Of a DNA stretch of 64,000 nt, positions 26,001 to 32,424 are shown piece after piece; the stretch's first letter is position 1, and every line of letters begins with the position of its first letter. Made by a program: the position numbers and the translations under genes. The notes beneath the pieces were generated by a model. That model ran no database searches and was not told the DNA's origin. It saw nothing but the letters and a program-made list of their open reading frames with translations. The stretch is from Cornus controversa (Eukaryota; Streptophyta; Magnoliopsida; Cornales; Cornaceae): NCBI GenBank assembly GCA_026545225.1, contig CM048850.1, positions 28,077,797-28,141,796 on the forward strand, written 5' to 3'.

Positions 26001-26512
26001 TGATTACATTCAAGATCGAAAACTTTCCATGATTCTTCTTCTTCTTCTTCTTCTTCTTCTTTTTTTTTTTTTTTTTTTTGTCCTTTCAACATTCACAAAT
26101 TAATGGCAGAACAGGATTCATAGAAATTGCTTGAAACGGTGTTTTCAATGATTTGTTTTGTTTCTGTTGCACCTGTGCCTTCAATTCCTCAGAAGAGAAA
26201 TGGGATGATGTCTTTCCTCTTTTTTTTTTTTGAGTCAATTTACTCCACAAGATCCTACTGCATGCTTCTTACTGATTCATTAACTGTACTTCTCACTGGC
26301 GAATTAGACTGATTAACTGATGTTGATATGATGGGCAGATTCGATCACAGTTGGATGATGCCATAGCGAGTGAATGCCCTTTTTGCGGTGACTTGATGAT
26401 CCGTGAGATCTCCTTGCCTTTTATCCTCCCTGAGGAAGCACATCAGTTTACTTCATGGGAGATAAAGCCACAAAATCTTGGAAGCCAGAAGACCCTTTCT
26501 TTATCACTATGA
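3796..26512 (+). CDS. VPS18: Vacuolar protein sorting 18 (HOPS/CORVET subunit, RING finger), C-terminal 442 residues
   Basis: Class C VPS core subunit that tethers late endosomes and prevacuolar compartments to the vacuole. The coding exons in the window are 3796-3858, 3950-4080, 10263-10368, 12381-12569, 18684-18911, 22841-22996, 23548-23709, 25817-25936 and 26339-26512 (TGA at 26510-26512). All introns are GT-AG. The codon split between exons 2 and 3 and all other phases join into one frame of 442 residues without a stop. Visible residues 1-245 are the conserved helical Pep3/Vps18 repeat region. Residues of about 245-275 look coiled-coil. The RING ligands are C290-X2-C293, C324-X-H326-X2-H329-X2-C332 and C398-X2-C401, all present, so the zinc finger is complete. 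The plant protein is usually close to 1000 residues, so about the N-terminal half lies before the window. Introns are swollen by transposons, but the coding sequence appears under constraint. Confidence 0.95.
3859..3949 (+). other. 91-bp VPS18 intron whose 5' end copies the next exon
   Basis: Donor CAG|GTTTGC and acceptor TTGCAG|TAC. The first 26 bases of the intron (3859-3884) are identical to 3955-3980 in the next exon. Retention would shift the frame (91 is not a multiple of 3) and meet a TGA soon after the acceptor. See the findings. Confidence 0.85.
4790..5640 (-). mobile_element. Copia-type LTR remnant, reverse orientation
   Basis: Read on the - strand, the sequence around 5000-5050 (CTGGACTAGGTCCCGTGG and what follows) matches the plus-strand stretch at 14537-14580 (CTGGACTAGGTCGTGTG). 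That is the R/U5 part of a related LTR in another VPS18 intron. Both also share clusters of TCGATTGATC-like motifs. Ends are not sharp; no TSD was found. Confidence 0.5.
5221..5316 (+). repeat. Tandem duplication of a ~49-bp unit
   Basis: The unit starting AGAATGATTGATGAATG at 5221 is repeated directly from 5270, with only a few substitutions (CCGTATGCGC against CTGTATGCAC). It lies inside the reverse Copia LTR remnant. Confidence 0.85.
5681..5790 (+). repeat. Direct repeat, left copy (pairs with 9902-10012)
   Basis: About 110 bp, including the shared stretch ATTCTGCCCTTGGACAAGAG, recur at 9902-10012 in the same orientation and are clearly alike but diverged. The two copies lie about 4.1 kb apart in one intron. 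Confidence 0.75.
6690..8270 (-). mobile_element. LTR-retrotransposon-like sequence, reverse orientation
   Basis: Non-coding stretch with features seen in plant LTRs: repeated TTCCGGAT...CTCTTGGC segments at 7050-7135, and a GGGCCCGAGGTGCC-type block (read on the - strand at about 8035-8060). That block resembles the plus-strand GGGCCTCGGAACGCGG region at 34,850 and the matching part at 38,040. A TA microsatellite lies at about 7974-8005. No PBS or coding domain could be placed, so family and ends are open. Confidence 0.35.
8303..8795 (-). pseudogene. Broken minus-strand coding remnant, family not recognised
   Basis: Three overlapping open stretches on the - strand in different frames (8610-8795, 8555-8740, 8303-8536) look like one frameshifted reading frame with Trp/Tyr/Cys-rich, protein-like composition. 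I cannot name the family. It lies in a VPS18 intron among LTR debris, so a captured gene fragment or retroelement piece are both possible. Confidence 0.3.
9902..10012 (+). repeat. Direct repeat, right copy (pairs with 5681-5790)
   Basis: Second copy of the repeat, same orientation, sharing ATTCTGCCCTTGGACAAGAG. It ends about 250 bp before the VPS18 exon at 10263. Confidence 0.75.
10369..12380 (+). other. 2.0-kb VPS18 intron
   Basis: Contains a complete solo LTR at 10844-11269. The remainder is AT-rich intron sequence with no other recognisable feature. Confidence 0.8.
10844..11269 (+). mobile_element. Solo LTR (Copia type), 426 bp, with perfect 5-bp TSD
   Basis: Starts TGTTATGTTG and ends GTCGCAACA, so the ends are an inverted TGTT/AACA pair. 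It is flanked by ATGTG at 10839-10843 and again at 11270-11274, the 5-bp duplication expected of retroviral-type integration. Inside are a TATA-like GTATATAAGG at about 11017 and the GCCGTGGACGTAGGCAC ... GCCGAACCACGTG stretch typical of many plant Copia LTRs. With one LTR and an intact TSD, it is the product of LTR-LTR recombination. Confidence 0.88.
13828..13876 (+). mobile_element. 3' end of an RTE-type LINE (or a SINE using it)
   Basis: GGCTGACCCCATTCATATGG, then GGATTGAGGCAAGG and a short GATGATGATGATGAT tail. Plant RTE LINEs characteristically end in a 'G-C-x-GACCCCA...GGGATTAAGGC' block followed by a short simple repeat. Only the tail is recognisable. Confidence 0.6.
13920..16340 (+). 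mobile_element. Decayed Copia retrotransposon (LTR + gag)
   Basis: An LTR-like part with TCGATTGAT-type motifs runs from about 13,930 and includes CTGGACTAGGTCGTGTG at 14,537. A degenerate methionine-tRNA type primer site (TTGGTATGTTAC) lies near 14,818. A lysine/glutamate-rich, coiled-coil-like gag with many stops follows from about 14,860. The clearest part is the open frame 15,944-16,336, whose residues C-X2-C-X4-H-X4-C form a CCHC zinc knuckle. No integrase, RT or protease was seen. Unable to move on its own. Confidence 0.6.
15944..16336 (+). pseudogene. Copia gag remnant with CCHC zinc knuckle
   Basis: Open for 130 codons. The knuckle near residues 14-27 keeps all four ligands (C, C, H, C with 2-4-4 spacing), which is the nucleic-acid-binding motif of retroelement gag proteins. 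It is followed by a strongly basic Lys/Arg/Asn-rich run. Upstream gag frames (15,451-15,728) are acidic and broken. Remnant of the element above; not a host gene. Confidence 0.55.
16550..17065 (+). mobile_element. LTR 3' part plus primer-binding site (Copia type)
   Basis: AT-rich LTR-like sequence with a TATATATAGGC TATA region at about 16,936 ends near CTGCATCA (17,051). It is followed by TGGTACCAGAG at 17,055-17,065, one base from the usual TGGTATCAGAG site that pairs with initiator-methionine tRNA. The LTR start is not clear. Sequence after the PBS (17,066-17,700) is Pro/Thr/Asn-rich in translation and looks like untranslated leader. Confidence 0.55.
18095..18355 (-). mobile_element. Gypsy (Ogre/Retand-like) polyprotein fragment with G-patch
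   Basis: Open for 86 codons on the - strand. It contains two glycine-rich blocks, 'KPGEGLGAF' and 'HRQGLGYHPP', which together are the G-patch-like stretch found near the protease in some plant Gypsy polyproteins. The fragment ends about 330 bp before a VPS18 exon and is antisense to it. No other polyprotein domain is next to it. Confidence 0.5.
19547..19935 (-). mobile_element. MITE-like dispersed plant element
   Basis: Read on the - strand it begins CAGCGGCGGACCCAAAAATT and ends close to GGGGGCCATGCCCCCTCC. These ends are seen on a common non-autonomous plant repeat. No TSD could be fixed. Confidence 0.35.
20225..20690 (+). mobile_element. Degenerate L1-type LINE fragment (RT C-terminal region)
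   Basis: Translation gives 'FEAKSSLVVNLSKTE', then a 'GYLQAHPLKM' block, then a 'GDGQN...' block, in the order found in plant L1 ORF2: the FEaxSGLxVNLxKSE motif, the YLGxPLG motif, and the GDGxxxRFWxD motif. Stops and shifts throughout. Confidence 0.65.
21390..21650 (+). mobile_element. L1-type LINE fragment (zf-RVT region)
   Basis: 'TVDHILLHHK' with nearby 'SWCYIVKDEE' matches the C-terminal zinc-binding region of plant L1 ORF2, in which a CxxC pair precedes an E-x-V-D-H-I-L-L-H-C motif. The cysteines are partly lost. It may belong to the same insertion as the fragment at 20,225. Confidence 0.6.
22997..23547 (+). other. 0.55-kb VPS18 intron, no other feature
   Basis: Donor GTACTG after TGTGGG; acceptor GTTCAG. 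Pyrimidine-rich, no repeat recognised. Confidence 0.85.
23710..25816 (+). other. 2.1-kb VPS18 intron, no recognisable element
   Basis: Donor GTAAGT, acceptor TGCTGCAG. Translated and inspected on both strands; nothing resembling a gene or known mobile element was seen. Confidence 0.75.
25937..26338 (+). other. 0.4-kb VPS18 intron with TTC/T-rich tract
   Basis: Contains (TTC)n followed by a T run at about 26,034-26,080. Acceptor is ATGGGCAG. Confidence 0.85.
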
Positions 26513-27286
26513 TCGTAAACTTTGTGCGTACACTGCTTCTCATCTCCTGCATGTTTGTTGTAAGAGAGCTGTTTTATCGCCATTTAACTTTCTTGTCTGT
26601 CTTATTTACCGCGTGTCTGAATCCATCCTTTCAGCATTACTGGTCCTGCATAATTCCCTCTTCTTCCTTTACATAATTTTGTACACTTGTGAGGTTGGAC
26701 ATTGCTATACATATATATATATATATATATACAAGAAAGAAATGCAGAGAGTTGGCTTGTAACTAGTGATTTATTTCTTTACGGTTCATTTTCTTATTGA
26801 AAAATGTTTTTTTCTATTGTAAGTCACTTTGTAAAAAGGTTGAGCATTTGTGGTTACAAGGATATTATAATCTAAATTTTTTCTTCAGTATGTCTGATCA
26901 TTCATTTGTCGTGTTGATTTTTTTTTCTTATTTAAATTTTTTTTCTTGGTGAAAGTTGGTCATGACTTTATATAGAACAAATTGGCTTTTGCTGCCTAAA
27001 ATTTGCATCTCCGTGAATATATATTTATGTTGATAATACCTACCATACTTTACTATATCTGGGATTGACAACCTCTGCTCTTGTTTATGACTTCACCAAA
27101 TTAGAAATATTTGGTCAAAATACAAGATTTTTCTGATAGAAAATGAGAGTGCAACTAAGGAATTTGGTAGCACCTAAATTAAGCAAAATTTGCCAAGATT
27201 GGGATGTAATATTTGAACTCCACATCACACACTACTTGATTCTATAACCAGTTACTCTTTATTGAGTGGAGTAATGAAGTTTTCTA

Positions 27287-27345
<59 letters not shown>

Positions 27346-28060
27346 TCATTTTCCTAAAAATGATTTATGGGCTCAACAATGGATAATGGTTGGGTAAATG
27401 TATATCACTGTGCTACATTTGATGAGCTCAAGTTACATTTGATTTAGTGTCTGCTTCTGTATGTTTGTGTATACGTATGTGTGTTTGTATGCATATGTTT
27501 TAAATGAGTGGTTTAGTTTTTGCATTTAGAACAATGCCCTGTGACAGATGCATGAAAAGCATATGTAAACTGTATACACACACATAGCTAGACGCACACA
27601 AGTATGTACAAATTACATGCATGTATAGTGCAAGTGAAATTGAAGACTATAGTATATATCAATAGGAAAAGACCACTCTTTCACTTGATTTAACATATAT
27701 ATAGATAGATAGATACACTATACATACTATATATATGCGTGTGTACACACACATGATATATGAAAATGTAGTGCAAAGTGAGCACTTGCTGCATGCCCAG
27801 AACTGCTTCAGCCATGGTGATTATGATGAGAAAAAGAGAGAAATTAAGAGAGACGAATTCAAGATGTCTGCATTGTTGTTTGGCTTAGCCATGTTATATA
27901 TATATAGAAATTTATATCCTAGCTAGTTTTTTGGAACACTTTTTAGATAAATGAACTAAAGAAGTCCTATAAATGTGTACGAGCGAATTACTTTGACAGT
28001 TATTTTTCATAGAAGTGCATGAAAATTCACAGTTCGGTTTACTTTTGTCCACATTATTGT
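26513..28060 (+). other. VPS18 3'UTR and intergenic sequence with microsatellites
   Basis: The 3'UTR starts after the TGA. No canonical AATAAA is evident, so the end is not placed. Microsatellites include (TA)n at about 26,709-26,732, and (TA)n followed by (GA)n at about 27,283-27,345. No further gene is seen. Confidence 0.6.
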
Positions 28061-28501
28061 TTAACCTTTCGGTTTACCAATAATCTAGTAAGAAATTATT
28101 GAACAACCTCGTTTTTATCACATTTTTGTTTTCTTATTCATATACAAGTATAGATTTATATATATATATATATATATATACATGTTCAAAGTTTCAAACA
28201 TATTTATATTTGGTGTGTATGTTCATTAGTATCAAATAATATAGTAGGAAATTATAGAACAACCTTGTTTTTACTGTCAAAGAAACGTTTTTCATTACTG
28301 TATGAATAATTACATCCGAGGACTCGCACTCAATAATTTCATTTTAGCCAAACACAGTCGGCTTTTCCGACTCAGTAGCATCCATTTCCGAGTCAACTCG
28401 GTCGTCTTGAGTTCCGGCGTTGACTTTGTGCCGATCACCGAACCTTCTCAATTCGAATAACTTTGATCACTCATCGGCATCTAACGATCACCGGTGAACT
28501 C

Positions 28502-28750
28502 TTAGCTCTGCCCCCCCCAGCAATTCAAGTACATGACCTGTCGGAGAGACTCGTCGGCCTGCTTACGTCTATGGTCTCCGGCGAGATCGGAGCGGATCAT
28601 GGCGGCTGCTGCGGCGGCGGAGGAGGAGAAGAAGCGTTTGTTGCCGTGATGAAATGATTTGAGGCAGGACTTCAATTTATACACCTGGTCGGTGTGGCCA
28701 TTTACGACGGCGACACCGGCCGCTACCCAGACCCGGTTCAGATAACTCAT
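28502..28750 (-). CDS. Wound-induced protein, WIP/DUF3774 family, copy 1 (82 aa)
   Basis: A small single-exon gene read from ATG at 28,750 to TAA at 28,502-28,504. It begins MSYLNRVWVAAGVAVV (a hydrophobic N-terminus) and has a basic middle with an Ala/Ser-rich stretch. It ends in the family signature K-Q-A-D-E-S-L-R-Q-V-M-Y-L-N-C-W-G, which defines the wound-induced protein family. Length is normal for the family. Members elsewhere are induced by wounding or low oxygen; their biochemical role is unknown. Compared with copy 2 (41,738-41,992) it has an extra Gly after the CWG from a run of C's, and Leu in place of a Trp. The frame is open and conserved, so it is probably functional. Start choice is supported by homology to copy 2 and by the TATA box about 120 bp upstream. 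Confidence 0.9.
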   Translation of the reverse strand: MSYLNRVWVAAGVAVVNGHTDQVYKLKSCLKSFHHGNKRFFSSSAAAAAAMIRSDLAGDHRRKQADESLRQVMYLNCWGGQS

Positions 28751-28765
28751 CCTGCTTCCGGTCCG

Positions 28766-28767
<2 letters not shown>

Positions 28768-28798
<31 letters not shown>
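28768..28798. repeat. (TA)n(GA)n microsatellite in the 5'UTR of WIP copy 1
   Basis: TATATATATATATA is followed by (GA)n between the ATG and the predicted transcription start. Copy 2 has only a short GAGAGAG here. Confidence 0.85.
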
Positions 28799-28871
28799 AA
28801 GAAGAGTGTTGCTTCTGCTTTCTTTGCTTGATGTGTTTCTGTGCTGTGGGAGATGGTGGAAGAAGGGTGTG

Positions 28872-28879
28872 TATATATA
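28872..28879 (-). promoter_or_regulatory. TATA box of WIP copy 1
   Basis: TATATATA in the context CTCTATATATACACACCC on the - strand, about 120 bp upstream of the ATG. The same context is found at 42,083-42,090 upstream of copy 2. Confidence 0.7.
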
Positions 28880-28905
28880 GAGAGTTTGATATTGTACTGT
28901 GTTGG

Positions 28906-28957
28906 AAAACGCGGTTTTGGGAAAACCGGAAACCGGTTTGGAAGAGTGGTTTTGGCC
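28906..28957 (-). promoter_or_regulatory. Conserved promoter block of WIP copy 1
   Basis: About 50 bp nearly identical to 42,143-42,192 upstream of copy 2. It includes an AAACCGGTTTCCGGTTT core and an AAACCA motif (minus strand, 28,947-28,952), the core of anaerobic-response elements in plants. The position is about 70 bp upstream of the TATA box. Function is inferred from conservation only. Confidence 0.5.
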
Positions 28958-29011
28958 TATCTCTCAATTATTTTGGATGAATCAATAATTGAACAAATAA
29001 AGATTTTTCTG

Positions 29012-30178
29012 AGGGCACTGATATTCCCGATCCACCACTCATTAGTCATCTCCATTCTCTCTTTTATTTAAAAAATTTTAAATCACAAAAGACTTAATTT
29101 TTATATTTTTAATATCATAACTGTCATTTTTACTAAAATACTTTAGGCCCTCCACTCTCTTTTTTATTTAAAATAAAATTATAAAAGAGTCATAAAATTA
29201 CAAAAGACTCGATTCTTACATTTTTAATACCATAAATGTCATTCCTTATTAAAGTCATGATTTTTTTCCTTCCATTTTATTCGTTTTTCTTACATTTTTT
29301 TTATATTGAACAAAAAAAATAAATTTCTTTAATACATTATTTTATTTTAGATTATAGTTTTTTCTTTTCTTTTTTTTTCACAAGAAGAAAAGATAAATAT
29401 GATGAATGAAACCTCACCAACATTGCAAGTCAGTTTATTCGGAATAATATTGATAATCCCGTGCAAATCTTCATCAAAACACCACTCTACTTTCTCACTT
29501 AAAGCTAAAGTTTCTACTTTCTTCCTTAGCGCTAAAGTTTTCAACTCATGGCAACACAATTTTATGAAGAGGAATTTTTGAAAAAGAATTTTTTTTGTTA
29601 TTTTAATTTTCGGCCTTCACAAATTTATATAATATATACACACACTGTAAATATATGTACACTATATTATATTCTAGTTAAACGTAGTTAATTTAATCAC
29701 ACAATAATATAATTTGTAAAAGTTTTCTTTTTAAATCAAATAAACTTTTCTTGGTTTGTTTATTAAACCATATAACATAGTTTCTATTTTAGTAAAACTA
29801 AGAATTCTTTTGGATTTGATTTGATTTTGGAAAAAAAAATCAATTAAAGATTACTATTATAAATTGGTTTGCTTTCAATTTTATTTTTTTGTATAATGAG
29901 ATAAGTTGTTTTATTCTTTGATATAAAATTTGCTTCCAACTCAATTTTTTTTTTTTAATCACATACATTTTTATTCTACTAAGATACAAATGAGTATAGG
30001 TAAACTTCTTATATTATCTAACTACTAATATGTTAAATATTAAAGAGAAGGATAATTATGATATTAAAAATGTAAGAATAAAGTATTCTATAGTTTAAAA
30101 ACTCTTTTGTAATTTTATTTTAAGAAAACAAGAAAGTGGAGCCTATGAGGATGTTGGTGGATTACGAATATCAGCTCC
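29012..30178. mobile_element. DNA-transposon-like element with long, imperfect terminal inverted repeats
   Basis: The left end (29,012 on: GGGCACTGATATTCCCGATC...) and the reverse complement of the right end (ending 30,178: GGGAGCTGATATTCGTAATC...) match over roughly 100-130 bp. The left arm carries a diverged tandem copy (about 29,045-29,125 and 29,150-29,250). Only short ORFs lie inside. Flanking TTTCTGA and TTTATGA could be a decayed TSD. A non-autonomous element with long inverted repeats (Mutator-like or foldback) fits, but the family is uncertain. Confidence 0.5.
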
Positions 30179-30923
30179 CTTTATGAGGTTTATATATATA
30201 TATTGTAAAAATGTAATGTAGGAGGGGAGGATTGCATGTGTTCCTTGTTCTGAAAAGCTTAATATCACCATGAACAATTATATATATATATATATAATGA
30301 TTTATAATTCAAATTCGGACCATGTATTATCATGAATAATGATTTATAATCCAAATTTGAATTATAAATCATTAAATTTGGATTCTAAATCATTATATAT
30401 ATTGTAAAAATGAGTTTTACTCAATTTAGAAGGAAGTATGATTCGGATGAATTGACTTGTTAGGTTTGTGAAAACATTATGTGATGAAAAATGATATACA
30501 ATTCAAGAGACTATGTACTTTTGATATGATTTTTTTTTCTAATATTGACAAGTCTTATACTTAGTCGAAGTATTTCAAGTATATTTTTCCTGGATTTTTT
30601 AAAATTAAAAGATAATTGTTGAATTTTTAATTAATGTAACATTATCTCGAACACCAAAAGAAAAGAGGGGTTGCATGCACTCTTTCAAATGAAAAAGTTG
30701 CATGTTTATTAATAAAGCAACAAAACATAATAAGATATAGTAATATAAATACTACTCAAATATATATTTTATGAATTTGAAGTAGAACTAAACTATCTCC
30801 CAAATGACTCATATCGTGTTTAAACTTATATTTTTAAACTTGTCACGATTTTTTTTATCACGACAGATAACACACTTTTATTCAGAGATTTGAACCATGA
30901 ATCTTGTGCCCGACAATGAATTT

Positions 30924-30930
<7 letters not shown>

Positions 30931-30976
<46 letters not shown>
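30931..30976. repeat. (AT)n microsatellite, about 46 bp
   Basis: An uninterrupted TA dinucleotide run, the longest in the window. Confidence 0.9.
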
Positions 30977-30981
<5 letters not shown>

Positions 30982-31329
30982 GTGTATCTTCAAGTAACAT
31001 TCAACCGGTTAAGAAGGCACACTCTACATGTTGAGACACTTTAGAATATAATAAAAAATATTAGGATATTGGTAACAATATTCAAAACCTTACGCTCTCC
31101 ATATGAGCACACAATCTCATATAGAGCACCAACCATATACACATATTAATCACATATTATACCAAAAAGAGTTAAGTCTCTCCGAAAATGAGGTCCCAAT
31201 AGTCAGAGCTCTCAAGAATGAGATAACCAGAGAGTATATCTTAACATAGGTCATGCTACTTTTCTCCTATCAATTGACCATATTTCTACTTTCCTGTTTG
31301 AACCTTTCTGTAAGCATGAATTTTAGTGT

Positions 31330-32045
31330 CTGTTTGGGGGAGTGTTTTGAAGTCTCAAAAAGTCCTTCCAAACATCAAAAGTCCTTTTAAAAGAAAAAGG
31401 TAATGTTTGGTTACACATATGTAAAAGCCTTTCTGAATAAGCCAGTAGTCAAGAAATCCATTTCAGAGAAATAAAAAAATATTGTTTTTAGAACTTCCTT
31501 TTAGGAAACCAAATTTTCTTTTGAAATAAATTTGTTGTTTTTATTAATTTGTCTATATACTTCTTATATATTAACAAGATTATGCTATATTTTCTTTTAG
31601 TCCCTCATTCCTCCACCGCCACCGTTACCGCCGCCTTCCACCATCACCACCACCGCCACCGCTGTTTTCCACCACCACCAACATCGCTATTGCCACCACC
31701 ACCAACATCACCGTCATCACGACTACCTCCACTTCCACCTCCACCACCACCTCCCACCATTGCCACCACCACTACCTCCACCACTACCTCCACCGAGCAC
31801 CACCACCGCCACCACATCTTACTTTCATTATCAATTTTGCACTTTCTAAGAGTTGTAATCGTTGTTAAGGATAAGGGATATTATTGTTAGAAAAAAAATA
31901 ATTTAGAAGTTAAAGTATATTTAAAAAATGAACTAGCCAAATGTCTTTTTTCTCCTAAATTCCTTCTAACAAAATTACTTTTACGAAAGCCTTATTAATA
32001 AAGTTTTTTTGATATTAAGAAGCTCCTCCAAACGGAGCTTATTAA
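31330..32045. mobile_element. MITE-like element with an internal (CCA)n array
   Basis: The left end (GTCTGTTTGGGGGAG) and the reverse complement of the right end (CTCCGTTTGGAGGAG) are similar. The inside has a CCACCA/CCGCCA array at 31,610-31,815, which gives a spurious His/Pro-rich ORF. Shorter CCACCA stretches recur at 42,755 and 51,715. An hAT-like MITE is the best guess. Confidence 0.4.
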
Positions 32046-32424
32046 GTAAGATTGAAGTCTTTTTTAAAGAGTATTGAAGTCTTTTTTGAAATGATATATA
32101 GTGGTAGAATTCACATTCTTAAATTTAAAATTATACTTATTATATGTTAATTTTTGAAAAAGGTTCTTGCTTAAAAAAGATATATTTGATTGTTGACACC
32201 AATGATAAGTGTTTTTTTTTATTTTATTTTATTTTATTTTATGTACAACTTAATTTGAACAAAAATAATGATGTTGACATATTGCAAACAGAAATATTGC
32301 CTTAAAAGATGTTTTAGGAGAAAAATTAGTGGTTAGGCTCCATGTCCCTCAGTTATGAAATGAAAATATAATGGAGATAGTTCAACTTTAAGAATAGTTT
32401 GAGGTCTATTTCATTTGGGAGTAG

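Larger units (their letters stand above)
22988..26386 (+). other. VPS18: RING-type zinc finger of VPS18 split over four exons
   Basis: The first ligand cysteine is at the end of exon 22841-22996. The second cysteine and the CGHAFHAPC core are in exon 23548-23709. The linker is exon 25817-25936 and the last C-X2-C pair is in exon 26339-26512. The order C, C, C, H, H, C, C, C agrees with the divergent RING of Vps18 proteins, which have a long insert before the final pair. In this family the RING mainly serves HOPS/CORVET assembly, and ubiquitin-ligase activity has also been reported for some members. Which applies here cannot be read from sequence. Confidence 0.85.
30185..32424. other. Intergenic AT-rich sequence with MITEs and a long (AT)n
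   Basis: 30,280-30,410 has alternating direct and inverted GATTTATAATCCAAATT-like motifs. 30,405-30,660 is homologous to 42,225-42,450 upstream of WIP copy 2. A pure (AT)n of about 46 bp lies at 30,931-30,976. A CCA-rich MITE-like element lies at about 31,330-32,045. No gene was seen. Confidence 0.6.

Noticed and set aside
25907..26092. Glu/Lys-rich minus-strand ORF
   Set aside because: It is the complement of the TTC/T tract in a VPS18 intron.
31549..31890. ORF of 113 codons rich in His and Pro
   Set aside because: Translation of a CCACCA/CCGCCA simple repeat inside a MITE-like element; similar CCA tracts recur at 42,755 and 51,715.
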